Source of the DNA: an uncultured Bacillota bacterium
GTDB taxonomy: Bacteria; Bacillota; Clostridia; Christensenellales; UBA1242
DNA: 31,704 nt
NCBI GenBank assembly: GCA_947088415.1
Contig: CAMUGK010000004.1
Span: 1-31,704, forward strand
Direction of reading: 5' to 3'
Positions 7,624-15,665 of the stretch are shown one piece after another. Made by a program: the position numbers and the translations under genes. Under the pieces are notes generated by a model that was given only the letters and a program-made list of their open reading frames with translations, ran no database searches and was not told where the DNA came from. How positions within the stretch are numbered: the stretch's first letter is position 1; each line of letters starts with the position of its first letter.

Positions 7624-7739
7624 AAAAGCGTTTGGGGAGTCCGAGGGAATCGCAAGCCCTCGGCGGCTTTTCGTTTCACTTTTCACCGATTTGAAAAGTG
7701 AAGACTTCTTTTGCTTACTTTTCTAGCATAGAAAAGTAA
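7624..7739. repeat. three-hairpin modular element, copy A
   Basis: Hairpin 1: CCGAGGG (7641-7647), loop AATCGCAAG, CCCTCGG (7657-7663). Hairpin 2: TTCACTTTTC (7675-7684), 8-nt loop, GAAAAGTGAA (7693-7702). Hairpin 3: TTACTTTTCT (7715-7724), 5-nt loop, AGAAAAGTAA (7730-7739). Copies at 14944-15049 and 28968-29058 keep the folding and loop motifs but change the stem sequences. Confidence 0.75.
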
Positions 7740-7767
7740 ATATAAAATATTAGTATAAGAATTCATT

Positions 7768-7801
7768 AAAAAAACTATTTCCTAGAACTAGAAAATAGTT
7801 T
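7768..7801 (-). terminator. terminator of the comEC-holA operon
   Basis: AAACTATTT (7772-7780) pairs with AAATAGTTT (7793-7801). On the minus strand the stem is followed by a run of T (7768-7774). It lies 12 bp past the holA stop. Confidence 0.7.
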
Positions 7802-7812
7802 CTTTTTTGTTT

Positions 7813-8760
7813 TTATATATATAGAATAGAAAAAACTAGAAAGTAAAGTGCATTCAAGTTTTGCATTTGCCCTGACTTTATAAAATAATCCACCTTTTCT
7901 AAAAGTGCATAGATTTTTTTAAGTTGCAATTTTGAAAAGTTTTTAAGTTGTCCACGTGCTTTGACAATTGCATATTCTTTAACACCTAAAAGTGAAGCAA
8001 GTTCGTTATTTTCGGTGTCACTGCTTATTGCAATAAAGAAAAGTCGTCTGAAATGGTTTGTAATAAGTGAAAGCGTTGCAATATCTTTTTCCATAAAAGA
8101 TAAAAGTTCAAGAGCCTTGTCACTATCTTTTTTGCCAAGTGCTTCAGTAAGTTCAAAAACAGTAAATTCGGTAGCCTTTGGAACTATTGTTTCAACTGTC
8201 TTTTGTGTTATTAATGGCTCAGTCAAATCGTAACAAATAAGTTTATCAAGTTCATTCATAACGCCAGTTAAATAGCCATTGCAATAATCCAAAAGCGTTG
8301 AAAGTGCTTCACTACTTATTTGTTTGCCACGACGATTAATTTCGTTAACAACAACCGCAGTTGCTAAATTTCTGTCCATACGCTTGCAGTCAACAAACTC
8401 ACATTTAGTTTTTATTGAAGCAAACTTGCCGTCAAAATCACTTATAATCAAACAGGTTGACTCAACAGCATTGTTTAAATAACTTTCCAAAAGTTTTTTA
8501 TCGGAGTCGGTCACTTTGGTAAGATTTTTTAAAATAACCACCCTTTTGTCACAGCCCATAGGCATAACTTCGCAAGAATCTAATGCGGATTTGATTGAAA
8601 AATTTTCATCGTCAAAAACCGAAAGATTAAAATCTTCAAGTTCCAAGTTGCAGGCTTTTTTAATCATAGAAATTGCTTTATCAAAAAGAAAAAGGTCGTC
8701 ACCTTGAAGAAGATAACAATTTTCGACATTATTTTTAAGTTTGTTTTTTAAAGTTTTCAA
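7813..8760 (-). CDS. holA: DNA polymerase III subunit delta
   Basis: Clamp-loader subunit that opens the beta clamp, 315 residues, a normal length. The N-terminus NCYLLQGDDLFLFDKAISMI matches the family opening (Y-L-x-G-D/E-E-x-x-L), followed by the central AAA-like fold and the helical C-terminus (FELTEALGKKDSDKALELL, then SLITNHFRRLFFI). The start is a TTG that overlaps the comEC stop (TTGA) with AGGGG just upstream; the next methionine would remove the first 30 or so conserved residues. Direct coupling to comEC is the common Bacillota order. Confidence 0.9.
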   Translation of the reverse strand: MKTLKNKLKNNVENCYLLQGDDLFLFDKAISMIKKACNLELEDFNLSVFDDENFSIKSALDSCEVMPMGCDKRVVILKNLTKVTDSDKKLLESYLNNAVESTCLIISDFDGKFASIKTKCEFVDCKRMDRNLATAVVVNEINRRGKQISSEALSTLLDYCNGYLTGVMNELDKLICYDLTEPLITQKTVETIVPKATEFTVFELTEALGKKDSDKALELLSFMEKDIATLSLITNHFRRLFFIAISSDTENNELASLLGVKEYAIVKARGQLKNFSKLQLKKIYALLEKVDYFIKSGQMQNLNALYFLVFSILYI

Positions 8761-10901
8761 TCAATTCCCCTAAAATAATATTTTTGACTATCAAAAGTGA
8801 ACATCATATTGCCATGTTTTGCAAAGGAATAATCAATTATATTTGAAAGGTTATATTCCCCCGCCTTAACACCTTTAACATTTGCAAGATATAAATAAGA
8901 ATTTTTATTTAAAAAGTTAAAGGCAAAATCCTGACTTTCAAGCCAAGAAATCGTTGGCATAGATTCATTATAACTTAAATTTAGGTTTTTAGCAAAGAAA
9001 TTTTTAAAATTATTAATAGAAAACTCAACACCGACACATTCTTGGTTGATAAATTTATATTTAAAAGAAAATTCGCCATAATCGTAACGTGAACTTTTGT
9101 CAACTTCAATGCTTTTGTCGCCAAGCGTGTAAAAACTTGTGGAAGACACACCTTTAATATTAAATTCTTCAAAATAATGCTCATCAAAGTTGTCACTCAC
9201 AGAAATTATGTAATCAATATTTTTAATCCCACGAATATGTGCATACTTTTTAAATGACGAAGAATAAATAAAATCACAAATAAGCAGACTTTCGCCTTTA
9301 TCATTGACGGCATAGACAAATTCGTTGGCATAGTTTGAATATTCAATAAAATTTTTGTCTTTTCGCGGTTGAGAGAATATTATCAAGGTCACACATGACG
9401 CCAAAACCAGAGCCGAAAATAAAGCCCATTTGACAACACTTTCAACCATAAGATAATAACTTACAACAAAAAGCCCTAAACATAAAATAATGTTGAAAAC
9501 AATCGGAAAAGGTTTTAAGTCGACAATAAGCGAAGTCGAAGAAAATATGTAAACCAGATAATTTATAACTTTAAAACCCCAATCAATAGCATGCATTACA
9601 ATTCCTAAAACTGGCGTGATTAAAGAAAGTATAAAGAAAATAAATAAAAGCGGAAAAACAAAACCAAAGATTGGCAGAATAAATAAATTTGCTAAAACCG
9701 AAAGAAAATTGTAAGATTGAAAAAGATTTGCAACAAAAGGCAAAATTCCAAGCTGTGCCGAAATGGTAAGTGCTATGTAAGAAGCAATCTTTTGAGGCAT
9801 AAACTTTTGAAGTAATTTAGATAGAGGTTTGTAAATTAAAAATATGCCAGCCACTGAAAAATAACTCATTAAAAAACCAACATCTAACGCACAAAGAGGT
9901 TGAGTTAAAACAATAATAAAACCCGCAAGTGACAGTGCAGAAAGACTGTCATATTCACGCCCACTCAACTTGGAAAGAAGTAAAATAAGTGCCATAATCG
10001 AGGCTCGCAAAACCGATGGCGTAAAACCACAGAGAATGTTGTATAAAAGTAAAATCGTAAAGACAATGCCAAACCTGACATAACGATTGCACTTTTTTAA
10101 AGCAAAATATAAAAGCCCAACAACAAAACTCACATGCAAACCAGATACTGTAAGAATATGAATAATGCCAACAACGTTGTAATCGGTTTTAATGTCTTTA
10201 TCTGTAAACCTTTTGTCGCCGAATAAAACAGCATAACAAATGCCAGCATTCTTTTCGCTCATGTTTTCAAATAACACCTTTTTGGTGTCAGAACGAATGC
10301 TCTCGTCATACCTGACCGCCCCATCAGAAATCACAACATTGGCTAAACTTACGCTAGCCTGATAAGGCGTGTTGTGACGATGATAAAATAATGAAAAAGA
10401 CCCAAGCTCAAATAAATTAATCTGTGCAACATTGCTTTCAAATGCTAAAATATCGCCAACTTTGATTTTTCTGCCGTCAAGGTCAACCGAAAGCCAAATG
10501 TTGCGAGTGCTTTCGCCATTGATAGTCACACAATCCAAAACTAAATTTTGAACTTCGCCGTGGTCTTCAATGTAATCGCTAACACGTCCGACAACCGCCT
10601 GCTCGCCCTCATATTCTTTTCCACGAAAAGAATTGTAACTCCAAAAGAATAAACCGTTGCCAATTAAAAATAAAGGAATAATCACTCCCAGCATAATAAA
10701 ACGCTTGGTTAAAGTTAAAGCCAAAATAACAGCAAGTAAAGTGACCACCGTTATAACAATATATAAAACTTCGCCAGCAAAAAGCTTGCGAGATAAAGTT
10801 AACCCGAAAAGTAAAGCCAAAAAGCCATAAAAAAGATAACGAGAGTGAATAACACGCTTGTTTTTCCTAAAACTTTTCTCATTTGTGCCGTTTTCTTCCA
10901 T
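8757..10901 (-). CDS. comEC: ComEC/Rec2 DNA-uptake channel, C-terminal hydrolase site absent
   Basis: Polytopic inner-membrane channel that imports single-stranded DNA in natural transformation. 714 residues. About 35-105 holds the first membrane helices, 120-200 an OB-like extracellular region (QNLVLDCVTINGE...), and about 215-520 the competence domain with the hallmark GIIHILTVSGLHVSF and many helices. The remainder (about 525-714) sits where most ComEC proteins carry a metallo-beta-lactamase domain, but no HxHxDH motif is present; the corresponding strand seems to read SVSDNFDEHYFEEF. The promoter is excellent and very close to the ATG, and there is no Shine-Dalgarno site. Other competence genes are not in the window. 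Confidence 0.88.
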   Translation of the reverse strand: MEENGTNEKSFRKNKRVIHSRYLFYGFLALLFGLTLSRKLFAGEVLYIVITVVTLLAVILALTLTKRFIMLGVIIPLFLIGNGLFFWSYNSFRGKEYEGEQAVVGRVSDYIEDHGEVQNLVLDCVTINGESTRNIWLSVDLDGRKIKVGDILAFESNVAQINLFELGSFSLFYHRHNTPYQASVSLANVVISDGAVRYDESIRSDTKKVLFENMSEKNAGICYAVLFGDKRFTDKDIKTDYNVVGIIHILTVSGLHVSFVVGLLYFALKKCNRYVRFGIVFTILLLYNILCGFTPSVLRASIMALILLLSKLSGREYDSLSALSLAGFIIVLTQPLCALDVGFLMSYFSVAGIFLIYKPLSKLLQKFMPQKIASYIALTISAQLGILPFVANLFQSYNFLSVLANLFILPIFGFVFPLLFIFFILSLITPVLGIVMHAIDWGFKVINYLVYIFSSTSLIVDLKPFPIVFNIILCLGLFVVSYYLMVESVVKWALFSALVLASCVTLIIFSQPRKDKNFIEYSNYANEFVYAVNDKGESLLICDFIYSSSFKKYAHIRGIKNIDYIISVSDNFDEHYFEEFNIKGVSSTSFYTLGDKSIEVDKSSRYDYGEFSFKYKFINQECVGVEFSINNFKNFFAKNLNLSYNESMPTISWLESQDFAFNFLNKNSYLYLANVKGVKAGEYNLSNIIDYSFAKHGNMMFTFDSQKYYFRGID

Positions 10902-10914
10902 AAAACTTGTCTAA

Positions 10915-10943
10915 ATTGTAACAAAAATTGTCGAATTAGTCAA
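10915..10943 (-). promoter_or_regulatory. promoter of comEC-holA with very short leader
   Basis: TTGACT (10938-10943), 17 nt, TACAAT (10915-10920). The ATG at 10901 lies 13 nt past the -10, predicting a leader of about 6 nt. Confidence 0.75.
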
Positions 10944-10969
10944 GTATACAAAAAATATTAAAAAAAGTA

Positions 10970-10998
10970 TTGCAAAACAAGAGAATTTATGGTAAAAT
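10970..10998 (+). promoter_or_regulatory. promoter of the 435-residue lipoprotein gene
   Basis: TTGCAA (10970-10975), 17 nt, TAAAAT (10993-10998) with TGG directly before it (extended -10). GGAGG at 11013-11017 serves the ATG at 11023. The promoter is divergent from comEC. Confidence 0.8.
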
Positions 10999-11022
10999 AT
11001 AGGTATAAAAACGGAGGAAAAC

Positions 11023-12330
11023 ATGAAATTAACATTAAAATCAAAAAAATTATTCAAATCTATAGGTGCAATCGCAATTGCCAGTCTTCTTGCAAGCTCA
11101 ACAATCTTTATTACAAGTTGTAAAAATAATACTCCACAAGAACCAGTTAATCCAAATCCACCTACTCCACCAAATCCAGTTGTTCCGGTTGAAACCGACC
11201 TTGAAAAAAGAGTTAAAGAATATAACAACCTTGTATTAGACATTACAAGCTCAACAAGTTTAACCGCCGAAGAAGACGATAAAAAAGTTGAAATCGATGA
11301 CGGCAAACTTAAATTAACACAAGACAACTCTTCAAAATTTATTGAAACAGAAACTAGTGGCGAAAGCTTTGAATATGTTTTTGATGGCGATGGTTATACT
11401 AAAAATCCATACACTGGCATGCTTACAGCCCAAACTGCCAAAACTGCCCTAATCTCAACCATTAATGTTAAAAACTGGACAGCAGTCGACGCTCAAGGCA
11501 AACTCACAAAAACTGGCTACTCAGCAGAATTTAACAAAACCGCAAAAACTCTTGTTTTTGCAAGCCCAGAGCATACAATCACAATTTATGACGTTGGTCA
11601 AACAGAGGTTTCACTCCCAGAAATCAAAGACCCTGTAGAGGAAGGCTTTAAAATCACTGCTGAGAATATTGAGCAAATAAAAGAAGCTTTTATTCCTCAT
11701 ATTGAAGTCATGGACTTAATGACAACAATGACACATGAAGACATTAAATCTATTTATCTCAAAAAATCTGAAGGATCTCAATTTGTAGACACTATTGGAG
11801 CAGTTTACACTGCAAAATCTCAGCGTGGAAATACTTTCTTCTATTGGAATGAAATGAAAATTCCAACACAAGAAGACTTAACTTATGAAAGATTTTATAA
11901 AAACGAAATTTCAGCAGATTACAATCTTTCTGCAGTAGCAAAAACTTTTAAGCAGTTATATTCATTCTCATGCCTAGACGAAAGTAATTATCTTGAGATG
12001 ACTGAAACATTAAAATCACAAACTTTTAAAGAAGATTACACAAATTGTCAATGGTCTGGTTGGGGATTTACTCAAGGATTAGATTCTGACATTCATAACA
12101 TAGCGTGTTTTAAAAACGGAGAAATAAAAGAATATAAACTTAGAGTGTTTAAACAATATAATACCACCCCACCACAAGTTGCGGTAGAAAATAATTTTAA
12201 AGGTCAAACTGAATCTAAATCGACTTATGAGACTTTAGATTCTAAAACATTACAAGTTGAAAGTGAAGACAAACAATTCTTAGTGGTTGAAGAGCCAAGC
12301 AAACAGCAAAATATTGAAAATGTAGGTTAA
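11023..12330 (+). CDS. predicted surface lipoprotein
   Basis: 435 residues. A basic start, a hydrophobic stretch (about 14-30) and the lipobox ITSC with the lipidated cysteine at about C33 mark it as exported and lipid-anchored. A Pro/Asn-rich linker follows (about 37-57), then a mixed alpha/beta body with repeated strand patterns; the two halves (about 60-205 and 210-430) do not obviously duplicate each other. No enzyme motif was found and the family is not recognised. Single-gene unit: its own promoter, GGAGG site and a terminator that encloses the stop codon. From about 11650 the DNA becomes more AT-rich. It may be a substrate-capture or surface-structural protein; this is a guess from location only. 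Confidence 0.8.
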   Translation: MKLTLKSKKLFKSIGAIAIASLLASSTIFITSCKNNTPQEPVNPNPPTPPNPVVPVETDLEKRVKEYNNLVLDITSSTSLTAEEDDKKVEIDDGKLKLTQDNSSKFIETETSGESFEYVFDGDGYTKNPYTGMLTAQTAKTALISTINVKNWTAVDAQGKLTKTGYSAEFNKTAKTLVFASPEHTITIYDVGQTEVSLPEIKDPVEEGFKITAENIEQIKEAFIPHIEVMDLMTTMTHEDIKSIYLKKSEGSQFVDTIGAVYTAKSQRGNTFFYWNEMKIPTQEDLTYERFYKNEISADYNLSAVAKTFKQLYSFSCLDESNYLEMTETLKSQTFKEDYTNCQWSGWGFTQGLDSDIHNIACFKNGEIKEYKLRVFKQYNTTPPQVAVENNFKGQTESKSTYETLDSKTLQVESEDKQFLVVEEPSKQQNIENVG

Positions 12331-12343
12331 ACCTACATTTTTT
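12319..12343 (+). terminator. terminator enclosing the lipoprotein stop codon
   Basis: AATGTAGGT (12319-12327) pairs with ACCTACATT (12331-12339); the 3-nt loop is the TAA stop (12328-12330). A T run follows. Confidence 0.85.
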
Positions 12344-12354
12344 GTTGTATTTGT

Positions 12355-12383
12355 TTGATTTTATTTTGAATTATGTTTATAAT
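12355..12383 (+). promoter_or_regulatory. promoter of the large lipoprotein gene
   Basis: TTGATT (12355-12360), 17 nt, TATAAT (12378-12383). AAGGAAA at about 12412 precedes the ATG at 12421. Confidence 0.7.
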
Positions 12384-12420
12384 ATTATATATACATATGT
12401 GCATATGTAAAAAGGAAACC

Positions 12421-14664
12421 ATGAAAAAAAAGACCAAGAATTTCTTAAGAGTGCTATGCTCACTTCTCGTATGTGCTTTTGGCTTTTTGGGTGTGGGGTG
12501 CGGAAGCGATTCCGACCACGCCCCTTCTTTGAAAGAAGCCTATGAAAATGGTGAAATAAGTTTTGAAGAATATCAACAACTCCGTCTTGACAGCCAAATG
12601 GTCCCACTTCATGGCACAAAAATTTTATATCGCCCTGACCACTATGATTGGGACAATAATGTTGGCGACGGCAATCAAGAATATTTTGGTCAATATTCTT
12701 GGAACTTACTCAAGCAACTTATGGCAATTTATGGGATTGTTGATCAAGATGCTCAAACAGACATTGATCCAATTACTAACAAAAAAAGGAATCCAAGCAT
12801 TTTCCCAACCGACCCAAATAAATTAAGTGGTTTTTATGATAGCATAAGATACCAAATGTCTTCTTATAACAATATTACATTAAATAAAATCAATCTAACA
12901 GACAGTTCAAAAAATGACTCAGTAGAATATTTTGAAGTAACAGCAAATACAAATAAAAAATGGAAATGGAATTTTGGTCTTAATACAAATTATAACTATA
13001 CTTATACTGAATATCTGCAAAACCCAGAAACTAAAAATTATCACGCTACTGATAAGACAATGGAATTAAAAATTGAAAACTCAACCTATATCTATAACCA
13101 AGACATACCTGATATTTTAAAACTAGAATTTGTGGATACAAACGGCAATAAAATAAAATTCCCTTCCATTTCTTTATCAAATCCAATTCAAAATAATTTT
13201 TTGACCCAAAATAACTATATTAATAATATCAAAGCATTTTACGATGATAGTCAGAATTCATATTCAAATATATACCTTGGAACTGGTTATTCAAATGGTC
13301 AACAACAAACTTTAAACTACAGCGACTATGTCAAGGCTCTTGAATATGCAATTTATTGCATTAACTTGGATTTAACGCCAAACAGCATGAGTGTGTCGTA
13401 TAACACTAAAGACGGTGTTTCTGATAAGCCTGTTGTCACTATTGCTGGTTACCCTGCCACTGCTGACAAGTCTTCTGTTGATGTTGCGTTAGATTTTATC
13501 AAAGATTTATTTGCTAAGCGTGGAACTTTTGTTGGTATGAATGACCGTCAACAAACTAGGCTTAAAAATTGGATTTTTGACAACATTATCGGCGAAAACA
13601 GCGATTCAACCTATAAAATCACTCAAGAAAACAAAGTTTTAATTCAATATGTTAAAATGAAGCAGGCAACTACAGATGTTAATGGCGACGGCAACATTGA
13701 CGCTTTAGACCAAATTGAAGTTATGTGTGACAAGGACGGAAACGAAACCAACACTTTTGCACCAATTCAAGACACTGGCGCAAGTATAGTCGACCCACCT
13801 ATTGAAGTTGAAAGAAATTATGTTAACACAATTGACAAAATTGTTGAAACCTGCACCAAACTTGTCAACATTGGTGTAACTTCGACTGAGGGCGAAGAAG
13901 GTGCTGGCGACCTTAACATTGACAAAAAATATTTGGCAAGCAACATTATTGATTATTATGGCAACGACTTCTTTGTTTCTGGCAACAGTGAATTCCCAAA
14001 AGGGCCATCTGGTGAGCCTGAAGCGCTTGAGTATCAAAGCATAATTTTAATGCCAAGACAAGAGATAAATTTCTCAAACATTATTCTCTATTTTGCTTAC
14101 GACGGAAGTGACGAAATTGAAGGCAATGAAGAGATTGAAATTCAAGTTTTCATGAACTATTACACGCATGCCGATCGTTATTACCGCCCTGCTTATCTGA
14201 TTGAAGGCAATGAAAAGAATGAAGAGTTTGCAATCAAGGTTACCGACACTGCTTTCAATTATGGTTCAAAAGAAAACACAATGTTGCTTCTTGGCATCAA
14301 CAACACCAATCTTGACGGTTCAATTTCTGGCATAACTTTAAATGCTTGGGAAAAGGACTACAAAAACGGCATTCTCAACTCTATTGATGATGGTTACACT
14401 GGGCTGACAAGCATTGGCACTCCACTTCCACTTACTGGTTTAAGCAATTTACGTAACTACTACAAAATGAAAAACGACTCGTTTGAAGACAATGGCGAAA
14501 CTTATTCTTACACTTACGGCGAGTTTGACCCTGAAGTTTTTGATGCTGACGGCGATGGTTGCGATTTCTTTGAGCTTTCATTCAAGGTTTTAAAGGTCAC
14601 TTCAGCAAGCGACTTTGCAACTAAAAATTACAAGTTCTATCTCGGTTTCGGTCTTGTCGGCTAG
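12421..14664 (+). CDS. large predicted lipoprotein with a calcium-loop motif
   Basis: 747 residues from the ATG after AAGGAAA; an upstream in-frame extension lacks a ribosome site. Signal peptide with cysteine at about C27 (LGVGC, slightly off the usual lipobox). The segment SLKEAYENGEISFEEYQQL just after it is a short helical motif often seen behind lipoprotein anchors. DVNGDGNIDALDQIE (codons near 13675-13720) has the D-x-N-x-D-G pattern of a dockerin/EF-hand calcium loop, and FDADGDGCDFFEL near the end is similar. No catalytic motif was found. The N-terminal half is rich in Asn, Tyr, Lys and AT; from about 13370 codon use becomes more GC-rich. Probably a cell-surface protein of unknown role. 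Confidence 0.8.
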   Translation: MKKKTKNFLRVLCSLLVCAFGFLGVGCGSDSDHAPSLKEAYENGEISFEEYQQLRLDSQMVPLHGTKILYRPDHYDWDNNVGDGNQEYFGQYSWNLLKQLMAIYGIVDQDAQTDIDPITNKKRNPSIFPTDPNKLSGFYDSIRYQMSSYNNITLNKINLTDSSKNDSVEYFEVTANTNKKWKWNFGLNTNYNYTYTEYLQNPETKNYHATDKTMELKIENSTYIYNQDIPDILKLEFVDTNGNKIKFPSISLSNPIQNNFLTQNNYINNIKAFYDDSQNSYSNIYLGTGYSNGQQQTLNYSDYVKALEYAIYCINLDLTPNSMSVSYNTKDGVSDKPVVTIAGYPATADKSSVDVALDFIKDLFAKRGTFVGMNDRQQTRLKNWIFDNIIGENSDSTYKITQENKVLIQYVKMKQATTDVNGDGNIDALDQIEVMCDKDGNETNTFAPIQDTGASIVDPPIEVERNYVNTIDKIVETCTKLVNIGVTSTEGEEGAGDLNIDKKYLASNIIDYYGNDFFVSGNSEFPKGPSGEPEALEYQSIILMPRQEINFSNIILYFAYDGSDEIEGNEEIEIQVFMNYYTHADRYYRPAYLIEGNEKNEEFAIKVTDTAFNYGSKENTMLLLGINNTNLDGSISGITLNAWEKDYKNGILNSIDDGYTGLTSIGTPLPLTGLSNLRNYYKMKNDSFEDNGETYSYTYGEFDPEVFDADGDGCDFFELSFKVLKVTSASDFATKNYKFYLGFGLVG

Positions 14665-14684
14665 ACAACCTTAATTTATTTAGT

Positions 14685-14708
14685 TTTCTTTTCTTTAAAG
14701 AAAAGAAA
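14685..14708. repeat. perfect 24-bp A/T palindrome
   Basis: TTTCTTTTCTTT directly followed by AAAGAAAAGAAA, with no loop. It belongs to the CTTTTCTT hairpin family and lies just after the large lipoprotein gene. Confidence 0.6.
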
Positions 14709-14721
14709 CAAAAGAACACCT

Positions 14722-14772
14722 AAACAAAGCATTTTAATTTTGCTATGCAAATCTTAAAATGCTTTGTTTTTT
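14722..14772 (+). terminator. 16-bp A/T-rich terminator after the large lipoprotein gene
   Basis: AAACAAAGCATTTTAA (14722-14737) pairs perfectly with TTAAAATGCTTTGTTT (14754-14769) across a 16-nt loop, then T residues. A related AAAGCATTT/AAATGCTTT pair occurs at 27492-27531. Confidence 0.7.
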
Positions 14773-14819
14773 GATTTTAATATTTAAAATTAAATGCTTT
14801 TTGCTTACTTTTTTAAAGT

Positions 14820-14935
14820 ATTTAGAGATTTCTCGACTTCGCTCGAAATGACGACATTTATTGAATATTTTTTACAGTCGATAGATTTTTCGATTTCGTG
14901 GCTAATGCCACTCCACTCAGAATGACATATAAAAG
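14820..14935. repeat. second cluster of TCATTCTGAG-type repeats
   Basis: AGATTTCTCGACTTCGCTCG (from about 14826), TTTCGTGGCTAATGCCACTC (from about 14895) and CACTCAGAATGACA (about 14915-14928) match the cluster at 7351-7620 in the same order, with the unit before the three-hairpin element kept. Confidence 0.7.
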
Positions 14936-14943
14936 CGACCTAA

Positions 14944-15049
14944 AAAGCGTTTGTGGGGTCTTGGGGAATCGCAACCCCCAGTGGCTTTTGGTTACTTTTC
15001 ACCAACTTGAAAAGTAACAATCATTTTTGCTTACTTTTCTTAAAAGTAA
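14944..15049. repeat. three-hairpin modular element, copy B
   Basis: Hairpin 1: CTTGGGG (14960-14966), loop AATCGCAA, CCCCCAG (14975-14981), one mismatch. Hairpin 2: GTTACTTTTC (14991-15000), 8-nt loop, GAAAAGTAAC (15009-15018). Hairpin 3: TTACTTTT (15031-15038), CTT, AAAAGTAA (15042-15049). Same order as copy A. It marks the downstream edge of the capsid operon. Confidence 0.75.
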
Positions 15050-15074
15050 CTTTTTTACAAATCTTTTTATGCAA

Positions 15075-15100
15075 AAAAGACGACTTAATTGTCGTCTTTT
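15075..15100 (-). terminator. terminator of the capsid operon, enclosing the holin stop codon
   Basis: AAAAGACGAC (15075-15084) pairs perfectly with GTCGTCTTTT (15091-15100). The loop carries the last Asn codon and the TAA stop of the holin gene. A T tract follows on the minus strand. Confidence 0.9.
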
Positions 15101-15342
15101 TCTTCATCTTGCTTTTCTTGTGTTTCTGGATTTTCTTCTGTCGGCAAAATCTCTTTGTCTTCGCCTTTTGGCATGCTTACAACACCAAATACAACCAAAA
15201 CTCCTGCAATCGCCATGATTATTCCTGTGACAACTTGGTCATCAATTGAAAAGCCAAATGCTTCGCCAAGTGCATTAACAAGCACAACCACTGCCCCAGC
15301 AAGAGCTGTCCAAAATCCATAAGAGCGAAATTTATTTTTCAT
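15085..15342 (-). CDS. phage holin-like membrane protein
   Basis: 85 residues. FRSYGFWTALAGAVVVLVNALGEAFGF and VVTGIIMAIAGVLVVFGVV give two membrane helices joined by a short loop, followed by an acidic tail of about 30 residues. This is the layout of small Gram-positive holins (phiLC3/phage_holin_1 type). Holins permeabilise the membrane so that a lysin can reach the wall. The ATG giving MKNKFRS is chosen because AAAGGAG lies 6 nt upstream; it overlaps the end of the UviB-like gene by 11 nt. It is the last gene of the operon and no endolysin follows. Confidence 0.8.
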   Translation of the reverse strand: MKNKFRSYGFWTALAGAVVVLVNALGEAFGFSIDDQVVTGIIMAIAGVLVVFGVVSMPKGEDKEILPTEENPETQEKQDEEKDDN

Positions 15343-15556
15343 ATTCATCTCCTTTAATAAGTTCTTGCAAAACTTTAACCTCTTCTTTAACCTCTTCAAT
15401 TGTTTCCAAATGTTTAGTTAAATCCGAAATTGTGTTTTGGTATGCTTTTTCTCGTTTTGAACTATCTTTAAGTTGATAGAAAAACAAAAATACAAACAAA
15501 GTTGCAAATATTCCATTACTTACCACAACGCTTAGAATATCATTCCAAACGCTCAT
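15332..15556 (-). CDS. BhlA/UviB-like holin or bacteriocin-associated peptide
   Basis: 74 residues: one N-terminal membrane helix (about 8-27, ILSVVVSNGIFATLFVFLFFY) and a charged helical tail (KREKAYQNTISDLTKHLETIEEVKEEVKVLQEL). This matches the BhlA/UviB family, small membrane-active proteins of Gram-positive phages and bacteriocin loci. Its ATG overlaps the TGA of a 15-codon ORF (ATGA), so translation is probably coupled. Together with the next gene it forms a two-holin pair. Confidence 0.8.
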   Translation of the reverse strand: MSVWNDILSVVVSNGIFATLFVFLFFYQLKDSSKREKAYQNTISDLTKHLETIEEVKEEVKVLQELIKGDEYEK

Positions 15557-15600
15557 TTTTTGTCACCTATTTTATCGTCTAATTTAAATATTATTTTCAT
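15553..15600 (-). CDS. 15-residue ORF coupled to the UviB-like gene
   Basis: ATG AAA ATA ... TGA encodes MKIIFKLDDKIGDKK. It has a strong GAGGTGG site 5 nt before the ATG, while the UviB-like gene has none of its own; the two share ATGA. It may be a true micropeptide or only a translational entry site for the holin gene. It is too short to compare with families. Confidence 0.5.
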   Translation of the reverse strand: MKIIFKLDDKIGDKK

Positions 15601-15665
15601 ATTGCCCACCTCTTTTATTAATTTCTTTTTGTTATAGTGAGAAATATGCCCTTTGTTAAAAATAA

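Noticed and set aside
7443..7726. Open frames of 60-85 codons on both strands inside the repeat cluster
   Set aside because: They consist of the TCATTCTGAG-type repeats and the three-hairpin element, have no ribosome site, and the same DNA appears non-coding elsewhere in the window.
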